A model generated the notes under the pieces. It searched no databases. It had not been told where the DNA came from and saw only the letters and a program-made list of their open reading frames with translations. Source: Bradyrhizobium sp. 1(2017) (lineage in GTDB: Bacteria; Pseudomonadota; Alphaproteobacteria; Rhizobiales; Xanthobacteraceae). Taken from it: DNA of 64,000 bases. The position numbers were made by a program, and so were the translations under genes. The DNA lies in assembly GCF_011602485.2 (NCBI RefSeq), contig NZ_CP050022.2, positions 434,001 to 498,000 on the forward strand. Reading direction: 5' to 3'. This document shows, in pieces, positions 45,148 through 56,161 of the stretch (positions within the stretch are counted from its first letter, which is position 1; the number at the start of each line of letters is the position of its first letter).

Positions 45148-46743
45148 ATGTTTGACGAAGCCTACGATTTTGTCATTGTTGGCGCGGGCGCAGCCGGCTG
45201 CGTTGTCGCGAGTTATCTCGCCGTGCACACCGATGCATCGATCGCGCTGATCGAAGCGGGTGACAAGGATCGCGATCCGTTCATCCACATTCCAGCAGGC
45301 TTCGCCAAAATTCTCGCTCACGACCGGCATGTCTGGAAGTACGAGACGGTCCCCCAGCACGGGACCAGGCGAGCGTATCGCTCAGCCAAGGTGCTCGGCG
45401 GCGGCTCCTCGATCAATGCGATGTGCTACGTTCGTGGTCAGACTCGCGATTTCGCTGCGTGGCAGGATGCCGTCGGCGAGACCGGTAAATGGTCGTATGA
45501 AGATCTGCTTCCTGTCTTTGTGGCGCAGGAGAGCAACGATACGTTTCACGACGCATATCATGGCATAGATGGCGGCCTGGCGGTCCAGTTGCCCAAAGGC
45601 ATCAATAAGCTGAACCAGTATTGCCTCAAGGCATTCCAGGAGTACGGGATTCCCTATAATCCCGATTATAACGGCAAGACCCAGATCGGCGTCTCGCCGG
45701 TGCAGTCGACGGTCGGCGATCAGCGCCGTTGCAGCGCGGTCGATGCTTATCTGCGCCCGCATCTCGACTCGGGGCGCGTAACACTTCTCACCGGCAGGAC
45801 CGTCGCTCGCATCCTCGTCGAGAACGGGCGGTCCGTCGGCGTTGAGTTCTTGGACAAGAGCCTGAAGAGCATCAGGGCCAAAGAGGTCATTCTGTCGGCT
45901 GGCGCCGTCCATAGCCCGACAATCCTCATGCACTCGGGCATCGGGCCCGCCAAACAACTGAGCCAGTACGGCATCGCCGTGAATGTCGATTCTCCGGAGG
46001 TGGGCGAAAATCTCCAGGATCACCCGATGGTACCGGTCCGCGTCTATGTGCAGGGTGATCTCGGATATCAGGCGGCCTCGCAGGGCCTCGGCAGCGTGAA
46101 AGCGGGGTTGCGCTATCTGGTCACGAAGGACGGCCCGGCGTCGGGTAATGGAATCGAGACGGTGACGCACTGGAATCCGTCCGATTTCGCCGCAGAACCT
46201 ACCATCCAATGTTATCACGCCCCGATCGTTTTGAACGAGCAACTCGGTCCGGCGGGCGATCGTTCGGGCATTACCTTCGAACTCGTGGTGCTTCAGCCCA
46301 AGAGCCGCGGCTGGGTGCGGTTGGCCGACGGTGATCCGGCATCAATGCCACTGATCCATCCAAACTTCCTTGGTGAGGAGGAGGACCTGAAAGCTGCGGT
46401 GGAATCGGTGCGCGCGATTCGCCAGGTCCTGGCCCAGGAGTCGTTGGCCACGGTCGTTGAGGAAGAAATGGATCCCGGCCCGGGTATCGACTCGGACGCC
46501 GAAATCGGTGACTGGGTGAAGCGGGTCGTGACGACGATGTGGCACCCGGTTGGGACTTGCCGGATGGGCCGGGATGCGCGAGCGGTTGTTGACGCGAGGC
46601 TAAGGGTTCGCGGCGTCGATGGCCTTCGCGTCATCGATGCCTCGATCATGCCGAACATCACCAGCGGCAATACTAACGCTCCGACCCAGGCGCTCGCGCG
46701 CCACGCCGCGAGGATGCTGGTGGAGGATCTCCAACGCACCTGA
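45148..46743 (+). CDS. GMC-family FAD oxidoreductase
   Basis: A 531-residue glucose-methanol-choline oxidoreductase. The FAD-binding GAGAAGCVVASYL is near the N terminus, VLGGGSSINAM and GAVHSPTILMHSGIG (PROSITE-like GMC stretches) follow, and the C-terminal catalytic His is in MWHPVGTCRMG near 465, with the partner in SGNTNAPT. Substrate is likely an alcohol or choline-like compound. The ATG at 45148 has AAAAGG upstream; a TTG at 45112 opens the frame further up. Confidence 0.93.
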   Translation: MFDEAYDFVIVGAGAAGCVVASYLAVHTDASIALIEAGDKDRDPFIHIPAGFAKILAHDRHVWKYETVPQHGTRRAYRSAKVLGGGSSINAMCYVRGQTRDFAAWQDAVGETGKWSYEDLLPVFVAQESNDTFHDAYHGIDGGLAVQLPKGINKLNQYCLKAFQEYGIPYNPDYNGKTQIGVSPVQSTVGDQRRCSAVDAYLRPHLDSGRVTLLTGRTVARILVENGRSVGVEFLDKSLKSIRAKEVILSAGAVHSPTILMHSGIGPAKQLSQYGIAVNVDSPEVGENLQDHPMVPVRVYVQGDLGYQAASQGLGSVKAGLRYLVTKDGPASGNGIETVTHWNPSDFAAEPTIQCYHAPIVLNEQLGPAGDRSGITFELVVLQPKSRGWVRLADGDPASMPLIHPNFLGEEEDLKAAVESVRAIRQVLAQESLATVVEEEMDPGPGIDSDAEIGDWVKRVVTTMWHPVGTCRMGRDARAVVDARLRVRGVDGLRVIDASIMPNITSGNTNAPTQALARHAARMLVEDLQRT

Positions 46744-46958
46744 AGGAAAACCTGGCGGTAGAGAGGCTGGTTTCCGCCTTCCTTACGTCGTGAGCGATCA
46801 AGCTCCTCGGGATCGACATCATTCTGGTCGATACCCTGTCGTTGCCGCAGGTCGCGCTCGCCTCACGTCGTCGGGCGGATCGTCAGGCCAGCTTCATCGT
46901 GTAGCTGGCGGCAAGCGTAGCCATCCATGAGAACATGCATGGCGGCAACGATCGTATC

Positions 46959-47975
46959 TTATGTCCGGATATCCGCTTTGCTCTCCTTGGCCGTTCGCCG
47001 ATAGTCGCTTGGGTCCTGATTGTACGCTCTCCGAAAAGCTCGCGCAAAACTCGAGCGGCTTTCGTAACCCGCGTTAAGAGCAACGATGTCGATCGGCATC
47101 GAGGTCGTCTTCAAATCGATCGCAGCCTGGCGCATCCTCAAGTCTCGCAAGATGGCCATCGGGGTCTGCCCAAAGATGTCAGAGAAGCGCGTCATGAAGG
47201 CCGAACGACTCAGTCCTGCGCAGTGCGCCAGGCTTTGGACGGAATGGGCGGCTCCCGGCCGTGCCACCATATCCGCAAATGCACGAGTGATTTGCCTGTC
47301 GGCAAGGATCGAGAACCGTTCGGTCCACCGCTGGGATGACTTGACCGAACGCCGCACCAACGAGACGACGATCTGCTTGAGCAGAGACGCCGTCATGGCT
47401 CCGACGCCGACCTCCTGCTGCAGGAGTTCGTCCATGGCCTCGCGAAGCTTGAGATCAATCCTGTCCGCCGGCTCGAATTGCTCGATCACCGGTTCGCGCA
47501 GTTCTCCGAACAGCCTCACTGATTGACCAAAGGATGCGTTAAAAAAGCCGCACACCTGGACGATTTCAGGTTGCCCGTCCGGCACTGCGACGCGGAGAAT
47601 GCCGTCGCGACGCGTCCAGCAGTCTCTCGAAATAAGCCTCTGCGGACCGCTTTCGCCATCAACCTCGATCGTGAGCGGAGTGTTGGGCGGCACAATGATG
47701 AGCAGATGAGGACTTAGCGGTATCGCGGGTTTGCCGTTGATTGATATGCGTCCCATGCCGCTTAGGTTGTAGTGGATTCCGGGCACGTCGATCGTTCCGA
47801 ATTCAACGCGATGGCCGGGCGGCACCAAAATCTCGGTCAGCGCGATGACATCGATGTCGAGCGCTTTCATCAAGCTGTTGAGGTCTGTTGTAGACAATTT
47901 GACAGCGGCGCCTGTCCGTCGCGCACCGCTCTGCTCGACGAGATTCTGCTTTGGCGTCGCTTTCGAGTTGGGCAT
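46959..47975 (-). CDS. AraC-family regulator with cupin sensor domain
   Basis: A 338-residue regulator. The N-terminal half (about 35-190) fits the cupin_6/AraC-binding domain. The C-terminal half has two helix-turn-helix motifs, VQSLAHCAGLSRSAFMTRFS and IDIVALNAGYESRSSFARAF, both in the AraC order. It is convergent with the GMC gene and shares its strand with the IorAB-like operon. It may regulate either. Confidence 0.9.
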   Translation of the reverse strand: MPNSKATPKQNLVEQSGARRTGAAVKLSTTDLNSLMKALDIDVIALTEILVPPGHRVEFGTIDVPGIHYNLSGMGRISINGKPAIPLSPHLLIIVPPNTPLTIEVDGESGPQRLISRDCWTRRDGILRVAVPDGQPEIVQVCGFFNASFGQSVRLFGELREPVIEQFEPADRIDLKLREAMDELLQQEVGVGAMTASLLKQIVVSLVRRSVKSSQRWTERFSILADRQITRAFADMVARPGAAHSVQSLAHCAGLSRSAFMTRFSDIFGQTPMAILRDLRMRQAAIDLKTTSMPIDIVALNAGYESRSSFARAFRRAYNQDPSDYRRTAKESKADIRT

Positions 47976-48154
47976 GATCGTAGCGGTTCTTAAGTGCCAG
48001 TTACCGGCATCGATAGTGCCATTCTCTTGGGATCACGGGGCGTAATCATGCGACTTGTACGACGGAACCCTGTCCCTTGATACTAGATTACGGTGCGCTC
48101 ATAGTCCTTACGCTTCGTGTCTTTTGCCCGGCCACGTGCGAGGGCATGTTGGGA

Positions 48155-50362
48155 TTAAGACGACGATTTCAACGAATTCGAATCAATTGGCAGGCTACGC
48201 ACACGCTTCCCGGTCGCGGCGAAGATCGCATTGGTGACAGCGGCACTGACAATCGCCGTCGGGGCTTCACCAACGCCACCCGGAGGTTCCGCGCTCTTGA
48301 TCAGGTGTGTCTCCACCACCGGTACCTCGTCGATACGCATCGGTAGATAGGTGTCGAAATTGCTCTGTTCCACCCGTCCATCCCTGAAGGTGATCGATCC
48401 GTGGAGCGCCGCGGTCAGGCCGAAAAGCGTTCCACCTTGGACTTGGGCTTCAATCGTATCCGGATTGACGTGCATGCCGCAGTCGATCGCACAGACAATC
48501 CGCTTTACCTTGACCGAGCCATCGGCCGCCACTTCGACCTCGGCGACCTGTGACGTGTAACTTCCGTATGCGAATTGTACCGAAATTCCTCGGCCATGCC
48601 GCGCGGGAAGCGGCGATCCCCAGCCGGCTTTTTCCGCCGCGAGCGATAGAACAGCGAGCGCTCGCGGATTGTGGCCAAGCAATCCCTTGCGGTAGGCGAC
48701 GGGATCCTGCTTCGCGGCATGAGCGAGTTCATCCACGAAGCTTTCGACCACGAAAACGTTGTGAGTCGGTCCGACGCCGCGCCACCAGGAAGTCCGGACG
48801 CCAGGGGGCTCGACCCGGACAAAATCGACGTGAATATTGGGCAGCGCATAGGGCGGTTCGGCGGCGCCTTCCACGGCGTCGGGATCCAATCCGTTCTTGA
48901 CGTAAGGGGGATAGTAGCGCGCCATGACTGAGGAGCCGGCGATCCGGTGTGTCCAGGCAACGGGCCTGCCGGCCGCGTCAAGACCGGCCGACAGCCGATC
49001 GAGATAGCAGGGCCGGTACATATCGTGCTGGATGTCTTCCTCGCGGCTCCAGATCACCTTCACCGGGCCGTCAACGTGCTTGGCGATCTTGACGGCGAGA
49101 ATCGTGCCGTCGGCTTCAAGCCTTCGGCCGAAGCCACCGCCGATCAGATGATTGTGAATTTTGACAGCGTCTCTTGGCAGGCCGGTGAGCTCGGCCACCT
49201 GCGACTGTGTGATCGTAGGCGCCTGCGTCCCGACCCAGATGTCGCAACGGTCCTTCTGCAGATGGACCGTGCAGTTCATCGGCTCCATCGCCGCATGGGC
49301 CAGGAAAGGCACCTGATAGATGGCGTCAACCCGTTGCGCCGCCGCCGCAAGAGCCTTCCCCGCATCGCCAACGTTACGGGCAACCGCGCCCGGCTGTCTG
49401 GATGCTTCCTCCAACTGCTTGACGATATCGGCGTTGTTGACCTTGCCGTGTGGCCCGTCGTCCCATGTGATGGCGGCAGCCTCGAGCCCCTTCTTCGCCG
49501 CACCCATGTGATCCGCCACGACGGCGACAGCTTCACCGATATTGACCACTTGCCGGACGCCCTTCACCGCCAGCGCGGCTTTCTCGTCCACCGCTTTCGC
49601 GTTGCCACCGAGCACCGGCGAAATGGCAATTGCTGCAATCGTCATGCCCGGCAGTCGCGTATCGATGCCGTAGAGCGCGCGCCCATCGACCTTTATCGAT
49701 GAATCCACACGTTTGACGCGCTTGCCGATCAAGGTGAAATCCTTCGGATCCTTCAATTTGACGTCGGCGGCAGCCGGCACAGGCAACTTCGCCGCAGCGA
49801 TCGCAAGTTCGCCGTAGCTCAGATGTTTCGAACCTGAGGCGTCGAAGACGGTTCCGTCCTTGGCGCGGCAAGTCGCCGGATCGACATTCCAGCGTCTTGC
49901 GGCTGCGGCAATCAGCAGATGGCGACCTACCGCCCCGGCCTGACGCAGCGGCGTCCAGAAGGCCCGGACAGAGGCGGAGCCACCGGTATTTTGAATGCCT
50001 ATGATCGAGTTGGCGTAAAGCGCATGATTTGGCGGAGCGTGCTGGACCTGAATCTGGTCGAGCCTCACTTCCAGCTCTTCGGCGAGAAGCATCGAGAGCG
50101 ATGTGTAAACTCCCTGTCCCATCTCGACCATCGGCATAACTAGTGTCACCGATCCGATCGGATCGATGCGAATAAATCCATTCGGTGCGAAAGCCCCGGC
50201 TACCTCGTTTTCGACAACCTGCGAAGGAGTTGCTGCGAAGACGGCTTCCGTGCTCGCGCCCGTCAGCGCAAAGCCAAGCAGCAGACCTCCGCCCCGAAGG
50301 AAGGTGCGCCGCGACACCGCTGCGTCATCTGTGATCTGCTCAGTCTGAATAATCCCACCCAT
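48155..50362 (-). CDS. Molybdopterin-binding subunit, isoquinoline 1-oxidoreductase beta (IorB)-like
   Basis: A 735-residue molybdenum hydroxylase large subunit. A Tat signal (SRRTFLRGGGLLLGFALTG) indicates export with its FeS partner. PMVEMGQGVYTSLSMLLAEE, the IGGGFGRRLE motif and, near the C terminus, PGGVGEAPTAIVSAAVTNAI with the catalytic glutamate match the IorB branch of the xanthine dehydrogenase family. The start at 50362 is 4 bases after the stop of the FeS gene; GGGAG lies before it. A heme-containing third partner, typical in some relatives, is not here. Substrate is likely an N-heterocycle or aldehyde. Confidence 0.9.
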   Translation of the reverse strand: MGGIIQTEQITDDAAVSRRTFLRGGGLLLGFALTGASTEAVFAATPSQVVENEVAGAFAPNGFIRIDPIGSVTLVMPMVEMGQGVYTSLSMLLAEELEVRLDQIQVQHAPPNHALYANSIIGIQNTGGSASVRAFWTPLRQAGAVGRHLLIAAAARRWNVDPATCRAKDGTVFDASGSKHLSYGELAIAAAKLPVPAAADVKLKDPKDFTLIGKRVKRVDSSIKVDGRALYGIDTRLPGMTIAAIAISPVLGGNAKAVDEKAALAVKGVRQVVNIGEAVAVVADHMGAAKKGLEAAAITWDDGPHGKVNNADIVKQLEEASRQPGAVARNVGDAGKALAAAAQRVDAIYQVPFLAHAAMEPMNCTVHLQKDRCDIWVGTQAPTITQSQVAELTGLPRDAVKIHNHLIGGGFGRRLEADGTILAVKIAKHVDGPVKVIWSREEDIQHDMYRPCYLDRLSAGLDAAGRPVAWTHRIAGSSVMARYYPPYVKNGLDPDAVEGAAEPPYALPNIHVDFVRVEPPGVRTSWWRGVGPTHNVFVVESFVDELAHAAKQDPVAYRKGLLGHNPRALAVLSLAAEKAGWGSPLPARHGRGISVQFAYGSYTSQVAEVEVAADGSVKVKRIVCAIDCGMHVNPDTIEAQVQGGTLFGLTAALHGSITFRDGRVEQSNFDTYLPMRIDEVPVVETHLIKSAEPPGGVGEAPTAIVSAAVTNAIFAATGKRVRSLPIDSNSLKSSS

Positions 50363-50366
50363 GATC

Positions 50367-50822
50367 TCAGACTCCCGCAGCACGCTTGATCGCAGCGCGG
50401 ATGCGCTGATAGGTGCCGCATCGGCAGACGTTGCCCGACATGGCCACGTCGATATCGTCGTCCGTTGGCTTCGGCATGTCCGTTAAGAGCGCAGCCGCCG
50501 ACATGATCTGGCCGGATTGGCAGTAGCCGCACTGCACGACCTCCAACTCGAGCCAGGCATTTTGCAAGGCCGCTCCTTGCGGTGTGCTGCCAATCGCCTC
50601 GATCGTGGTGATCGCACTATCGCCGACGCTGTCGACCGGCGTCTGGCAGGATCGGACCGGTTGACCGCCGATATGCACGGTGCAGGCACCGCACAGTGCC
50701 TGGCCGCAGCCGAACTTGGTTCCGGTCATGCCGAGTACGTCGCGCAGCACCCACAGCAGCGCAACGTCGCCATCGACATCAACCTCATAGGGGGTACCGT
50801 TGATCTTCAACGTGAAAGCCAT
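50367..50822 (-). CDS. [2Fe-2S] subunit of molybdenum hydroxylase (IorA-like)
   Basis: A 151-residue two-cluster ferredoxin. The plant-type cluster uses Cys39, Cys44, Cys47 and Cys59 ([13 protein letters not shown] and SC). The second cluster uses CGYCQSGQ (98-101) and CRCG near 132. It transfers electrons from the molybdenum subunit to an external acceptor, because no FAD subunit gene follows. It is the promoter-proximal gene of the pair. Confidence 0.93.
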   Translation of the reverse strand: MAFTLKINGTPYEVDVDGDVALLWVLRDVLGMTGTKFGCGQALCGACTVHIGGQPVRSCQTPVDSVGDSAITTIEAIGSTPQGAALQNAWLELEVVQCGYCQSGQIMSAAALLTDMPKPTDDDIDVAMSGNVCRCGTYQRIRAAIKRAAGV

Positions 50823-51262
50823 GGGTGCCTCCTAAGCCCGTTGGACGTGAGGGATGAGTTGACGAGCACCCACGCGCTGGGAGTCTTCGAAAGGATCAAG
50901 TCACCCGATTCAGCCCACTCCGGCTGATGCAACCGGCGGTGGGCGCTACTCGATGAAATTCGTAGCGACCGCCATTGATCGCAGCGCGAGACGAAATCTT
51001 CCAATAGCTGTCATTCATGGTTTCCATAGTGATGGGGAATAAGATCGAGAGCATGCCGCAGCGATCCCGGCAATGACGTCTCAGCGGCTACATCCCGCTT
51101 CAGTGAAGCTCATCAGCGGCGCGAGCGTCATGAACGGAATTTCGCAGCCGCCACGAACGGGTGATGAAGCGGAAGTGAGCAGGCGTCGATGATCTTTGAT
51201 TTGTACTGTCCCGCCGGAGCGACGCAGATTGTTGGGCGAGAGTTGAGTCCAACAACAGAGCG
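50823..51262. other. Divergent interval between iorA-like and trpC genes
   Basis: About 440 bases without a recognisable gene. It contains a weak possible tenth copy of the common dyad at 51017-51040, oriented toward trpC. GTGCCTCC (AGGAGGCAC on the minus strand) near 50825 is the iorA-like ribosome site. Confidence 0.45.
51017..51040 (+). promoter_or_regulatory. Weak possible copy of the common dyad (trpC)
   Basis: CCAATAGCTGTCA stands where CCAATAACGGTCA is expected, and the following 24 bases match about 15 of 24 consensus positions, with TCCATAG in the centre. It points toward trpC, 222 bases away. It may be a decayed copy or chance. Confidence 0.25.
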
Positions 51263-52114
51263 ATGATGTCAGACATCTTGAAGAAGATCGAAACCTATAA
51301 GCGCGAGGAGATCGCGGTTTCCAAGCGTGTTCACCCCCTCGCGAGCCTCGAGGCGCGCGCCAGGAATGCGGCGCCACCCCGCGGTTTTGTCCGCGCGATC
51401 AAGGAAAAGCACGGCGGCGGCGACTATGCGCTGATTGCCGAGATCAAGAAGGCGTCGCCATCGAAGGGCCTCATCCGCGCCGATTTCGATCCACCCGCCT
51501 TGGCGAAGGCCTATGAGTCCGGTGGCGCGGCCTGCCTCTCGGTGCTGACCGATACGGCGTCGTTCCAGGGGCATCTCGATTTCATGGCCGCGGCGCGTGC
51601 GGTGACCAATCTGCCGGTGTTGCGCAAGGATTTCATGTTCGACACATATCAGGTTGTCGAATCCCGCGCTCACGGCGCCGACTGCATTCTGATCATCATG
51701 GCGGCGCTCGATGACGCCGCCGCCAAGGATATCGAGGACGCCGCGATCGCGCTTCAGATGGATGTGCTGATCGAGATCCACGACCGCGCCGAACTCGACC
51801 GCGCGCTGAAACTCCGTTCGCTGATGGTCGGCGTCAACAACCGCAATCTCCGTACCTTCGAGACTACGCTTACGACCAGCGAGGAACTTGCGCCGCTGAT
51901 CCCGAAGGAGCGGCTGATGGTTGGGGAAAGCGGGATTTTCACATCGGATGATCTGGCCAGGCTCGAGCGTGTGGGAATGTCGACCTTCCTTGTCGGCGAA
52001 AGCCTGATGCGTCAGCCCGACGTGGCGACGGCAACCCGCACGCTGCTGGCAAGGGACAAGCCAGCGACCGCGGCGGGAATACCTTCCATCCGAGCCGCAC
52101 CGTCCGCTCGATGA
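51263..52114 (+). CDS. trpC: Indole-3-glycerol phosphate synthase, stand-alone copy
   Basis: A 283-residue (beta/alpha)8-barrel enzyme closing the indole ring in tryptophan synthesis. The catalytic [38 protein letters not shown] and [16 protein letters not shown] motifs are all present. The last 20 residues (after about 262) form an unusual Ala/Pro/Arg tail. trp biosynthesis neighbours (trpD, moaC) are missing. It stands alone between two molybdenum hydroxylase operons, so it is probably a second copy with a specialised role. ATG-ATG gives two possible starts 3 bases apart. Confidence 0.93.
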   Translation: MMSDILKKIETYKREEIAVSKRVHPLASLEARARNAAPPRGFVRAIKEKHGGGDYALIAEIKKASPSKGLIRADFDPPALAKAYESGGAACLSVLTDTASFQGHLDFMAAARAVTNLPVLRKDFMFDTYQVVESRAHGADCILIIMAALDDAAAKDIEDAAIALQMDVLIEIHDRAELDRALKLRSLMVGVNNRNLRTFETTLTTSEELAPLIPKERLMVGESGIFTSDDLARLERVGMSTFLVGESLMRQPDVATATRTLLARDKPATAAGIPSIRAAPSAR

Positions 52115-52272
52115 GCGAGATGCCCGCAGTGCCGGAGCTAGAACGATCCAGTGTGGATCTCTTGAGCGATCCCAGGAAGCGCGTTCCTGCGCGGCTGAAG
52201 GAGGTCGTCGGCAGGCGCGAGATCAAGTTCTTGCCAAGGACGCGCGGCCCTCGTGGCCCCGCGCATCCCTGA
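52111..52272 (+). CDS. Possible 53-residue protein coupled to trpC
   Basis: An ATG overlaps the trpC stop codon as ATGA. The frame reads [20 protein letters not shown] then a basic part with RRREIKF-like and Arg/Pro/Gly-rich end. The overlap suggests translational coupling, but the sequence is not recognised and it may be the ruin of a longer downstream gene. It ends 30 bases before the PaoC-like stop codon. Confidence 0.3.
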   Translation: MSEMPAVPELERSSVDLLSDPRKRVPARLKEVVGRREIKFLPRTRGPRGPAHP

Positions 52273-52301
52273 TGCGCCGCCGGCATTCGAATCCTGCCAG
52301 C

Positions 52302-54620
52302 TCAAGCCAACAACAGCTTGTCCGGCGTCAGCGGCAGGTCGCGGATGCGCTTGCCGGTGGCGTTGAACGCGGCGTTCGCGATCGCCGCAGCAACGCCGGC
52401 GATGCCGATTTCGCCGATGCCGCGCGCGCCCATCGGAGTGCGAGGATCGGGAATATCGGTCCACAACACGTCAATGTCGGGCACGTCGAGATGGGCCGGG
52501 ATATGGTAGTCCGCGATGGACGCGCTGATGATCCGCCCGCTGCGCTCATCGAGCAGGGTCTCCTCCGTCAGCGCCATGCCGAGTCCCATGATCATGCCGC
52601 CGCGAAACTGGCTGGCCGCCGTCTTCGGATTGAGGATGCGACCGCAATCGAACGACCCGACGAGACGGTCGACGCGCACTTCCCCCGTCACCTCGCTGAC
52701 GCGCAATTCGCAGAAGATCGCGGACCGGCTGTGCATCGAGAATTTCAGCACCTCCAGGGGCGCCGAGCTTTCGCCGACGACGCTGATTTCGTTGCGCGCC
52801 GCCCGCTTGAGGATCGATGCGAAGCTTTCATGTCGCAACGGATCGCCGATCTTGCGCAAACCTCCGTCGGCGAACTCGATCTCGTTTGCCCGCAGGCCGG
52901 CCAGCGGCGTGTCGTTGCCGGCCAGGCGCAGCAGTTCGCCGGCGAGCTTCATGCTCGCCGCATTGATCGCCGCACCAAGCGATGCGGTTTGCGACGAACC
53001 GCCAGCAAAGCTGCCGAACGGCAGGCTGGTGTCGCCGATACGAACGGTGACGCTGTCAAGCGGCAGGCCGAGGCGATCGGCGGCGTGCTGCCGCTGCACG
53101 GTTGCCGTGCCCATGCCCATCTCGTGCGCAGCACTCGCCACGGTCGCGCGTCCATCGCCGTCGATCGTGATGCGGGCCGACATGCCCGGCATCCGCGCGT
53201 AGGGAAACGAGCCCGACGCGCATCCCATGCCAACCAGCCACTCGCCTGTTCTGCGCGAACGCGGCTTTGGCGGACGCCGCTCCCAGCCGAAGCGTTTTGC
53301 GCCGAGATCGTAGGCCAGCATCAGATCACTCTGCGAATGCGGCGCACCGCTGACCGGATCGGAGTCGCCGATATTGCGGCGCCTCAGCTCGATCGGGTCG
53401 ATCTGCAGTTCATGCGCCAGCTCGTCCATCGCACTTTCGACCGCGAAAGTTCCTGGCGCCTCGCCCGGCGCGCGCATGAACGTGTTGGCGAGCACGTCGA
53501 GGTCGATGGCATGCTGCACGATGTCGAAGCTTCCAGCCGCGTAGAGCGACCGGCTGGTGAGCGTGAACGCCTCGTCGGTCACACCGTGCGCGGGCTTGAC
53601 CGAATAGCCGTGATGAAGAAGCGCCAGCAGCCGGCCGTCGCGGTCGGCCGCGAGCGCCACGCGCTGCTCGGTCTGCGAACGGCCGCCGACAAGACGCTGC
53701 ATGCTGGCCCGCGACAGCACCAGCCGGACCGGCCGCTGCGCGAGTTTGGCCGCCGCGGCGCCGAGGATTTGATGATCCCACAGTCCCTTGCCGCCAAAGC
53801 CGCCGCCGACGAAAGGCGAACTGACGAAGACCTGCGTCTCTTTGATGCCGAACACCTTTGCCAGCGAACCGGCCGTGCCGTTCAACATCTGCGTGGCGTC
53901 ATGCACGATCAGCCGGTCACCGTCCCAGCGGATGGTTGTAGCATGGGGTTCGATGGGGCTGTGACTGTGCCAGGGCGTGCGATAGACGGCGTCTGTAACA
54001 GCGGCTGCCGTCCTGAATGCGGTTTCCGCATCGCCCTTCTTCAGCCGGTTACGCTCGATCATCAGCGAGTCCGGCGTGCGGGCATTCGCCTTGCCGGCCT
54101 TGAAGTCCGTCCGCGCGGCGACCGGCGCGTAGCGGACGACGACCAGCGACGCGGCGAAGTTCGCCTGTTCCTGCGTCTCCGCGAGCACGACGGCCACCGT
54201 CTGGCCGTTCCAGCGGATCTCCGCGTCCTGCATCACCGGCAGGATGTTGTTGCCGGCGGCTTTCAGATTTGTCAGGCCGATCGGCGGCGGCAGCGCCAAT
54301 TTCGGGGCGTTGCGGTGGGTCATCACCAGCGCGACGCCGTCCGCCGCCTCGGCGGCAGCGACATCGAGTTCGGCAATGCGCCCGCGCGCAATCGTGGAGT
54401 GGACGAAAGCCGCATAGAGCAGCCCTTCCATGGGAACTTCCGCCGCGAAGCGTGCGGCGCCCTTCACCTTGTCGGGGCCGTCGATGCGGGACTGCTGCGT
54501 TCCGAGGTTGACTCGCTTGTCGATCAGCGGATCTGGCGTGCCGCCCGGCAACCAGCTGCCGGGAACGTAGCCCATCGCGGCGCGGACGCCGCCGACGATC
54601 GCATTCTGCAGCTTGCTCAT
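52302..54620 (-). CDS. Molybdopterin-binding subunit of aldehyde oxidoreductase (PaoC-like)
   Basis: A 772-residue xanthine dehydrogenase-family catalytic subunit. Moco-binding VGGGFGGKGLWDHQ, GSSQTASLGA and the catalytic glutamate in ARGIGEIGIAGVAAAIANA near the C terminus are clear. Together with the FAD and FeS genes upstream it forms the PaoABC order of periplasmic aldehyde oxidoreductase. No signal peptide is on this subunit. It overlaps the FAD gene by 4 bases. Aromatic aldehyde oxidation is the best guess. Confidence 0.92.
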   Translation of the reverse strand: MSKLQNAIVGGVRAAMGYVPGSWLPGGTPDPLIDKRVNLGTQQSRIDGPDKVKGAARFAAEVPMEGLLYAAFVHSTIARGRIAELDVAAAEAADGVALVMTHRNAPKLALPPPIGLTNLKAAGNNILPVMQDAEIRWNGQTVAVVLAETQEQANFAASLVVVRYAPVAARTDFKAGKANARTPDSLMIERNRLKKGDAETAFRTAAAVTDAVYRTPWHSHSPIEPHATTIRWDGDRLIVHDATQMLNGTAGSLAKVFGIKETQVFVSSPFVGGGFGGKGLWDHQILGAAAAKLAQRPVRLVLSRASMQRLVGGRSQTEQRVALAADRDGRLLALLHHGYSVKPAHGVTDEAFTLTSRSLYAAGSFDIVQHAIDLDVLANTFMRAPGEAPGTFAVESAMDELAHELQIDPIELRRRNIGDSDPVSGAPHSQSDLMLAYDLGAKRFGWERRPPKPRSRRTGEWLVGMGCASGSFPYARMPGMSARITIDGDGRATVASAAHEMGMGTATVQRQHAADRLGLPLDSVTVRIGDTSLPFGSFAGGSSQTASLGAAINAASMKLAGELLRLAGNDTPLAGLRANEIEFADGGLRKIGDPLRHESFASILKRAARNEISVVGESSAPLEVLKFSMHSRSAIFCELRVSEVTGEVRVDRLVGSFDCGRILNPKTAASQFRGGMIMGLGMALTEETLLDERSGRIISASIADYHIPAHLDVPDIDVLWTDIPDPRTPMGARGIGEIGIAGVAAAIANAAFNATGKRIRDLPLTPDKLLLA

Positions 54621-55599
54621 GCGTCCTCTCCCGTGAGTTGGGCGAGCACGGCCACGATGGTCCGCTTCGCGAGTTCGACCTTGAAGGCATTGCCGTCAAG
54701 TGTGGTGGCCGCCGCCAGTTCGGCATCGGCCGATGCACGAAAGCGCTCCGGCGTCGGCGTCTCACCCAGCAGCATCTTCTCGGCCTGCCGCGCGCGCCAT
54801 GGCTTGGCGGCCACGCCGCCGAGCGCGATCCGGACATCCCGGATCTTTCTGTCGACCACATTTAGACCGGCTGCGACGGATATCAGCGCGAATGCGTAGC
54901 TCGAACGATCGCGGACCTTGCGATAGGTCGAGCGCGCGGCCGTCGGGTCTGGCGGGAGCTCGATTGCGGTGATCAGTTCGCCGGGATGCAGGACGGTCTC
55001 GATCTGCGGCGTCTCGCCCGGCAAGCGGTGGAAATCAGTCAGAGGCACGCTGCGCTCGCCTCCGTGGCCGGCGAGACGAACCGTCGCATCGAGCGCCGCA
55101 AGCGCGACGCACATGTCCGACGGATGGGTCGCGACACAGTGCGGCGATGCGCCGAGGATCGCGTGATAGCGGTTGAAGCCGCCGATGGCGTCGCAGCCGG
55201 CATGCTGCTCGCGCTTGTTACAGTGCGAGCCCGCCGCGTCGTAGAAATAGGCGCACCGCGTGCGCTGAAGGATGTTGCCCCCGACCGTCGCCATGTTGCG
55301 GATCTGCGCCGAGGCTCCGGCCAGCAGCGCACGCGACAGCATCGGATAGCGCGCACGCACGGCGGGATGCGCCGCCAGCGTGCTGTTGCGCACCGCCGCG
55401 CCGATCTTGAGACCTCCGCCCGGCAGATCGATGATCTCGGCCGGCAGGCGCGAGACATCGACCAGCGCCTGCGGCGCCTCGATATTCTGTCGCATCAGAT
55501 CGACAAGATTGGTGCCGCCACCGAGGTAGCGGACCGGCCCCGCGGCCGCGGCGGACAGGGCCGAAGCCTGATCGGCGACGCGCTGATAGGCGAAGGTTC

Positions 55600-55603
<4 letters not shown>
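54617..55603 (-). CDS. FAD-binding subunit with [4Fe-4S] insertion (PaoB-like)
   Basis: A 328-residue FAD subunit. GPVRYLGGGTNLVDLMRQ gives the dinucleotide fold and MATVGGNILQRTRCAYFYD begins the iron-sulfur insert, whose cysteines continue in HCNKREQHAGCDA and HCVATHPSDM. That arrangement is the hallmark of PaoB. I start at MRTFAYQRVADQ; the frame is open 73 codons further upstream. It overlaps the FeS gene by 4 bases, so the three are a single translated unit. Confidence 0.92.
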
Positions 55604-56109
<506 letters not shown>

Positions 56110-56161
56110 GGACGCCTCCATCTCTGGGCCGAACTCTCCTCAAGCTCTGCCAGCCTCATCA

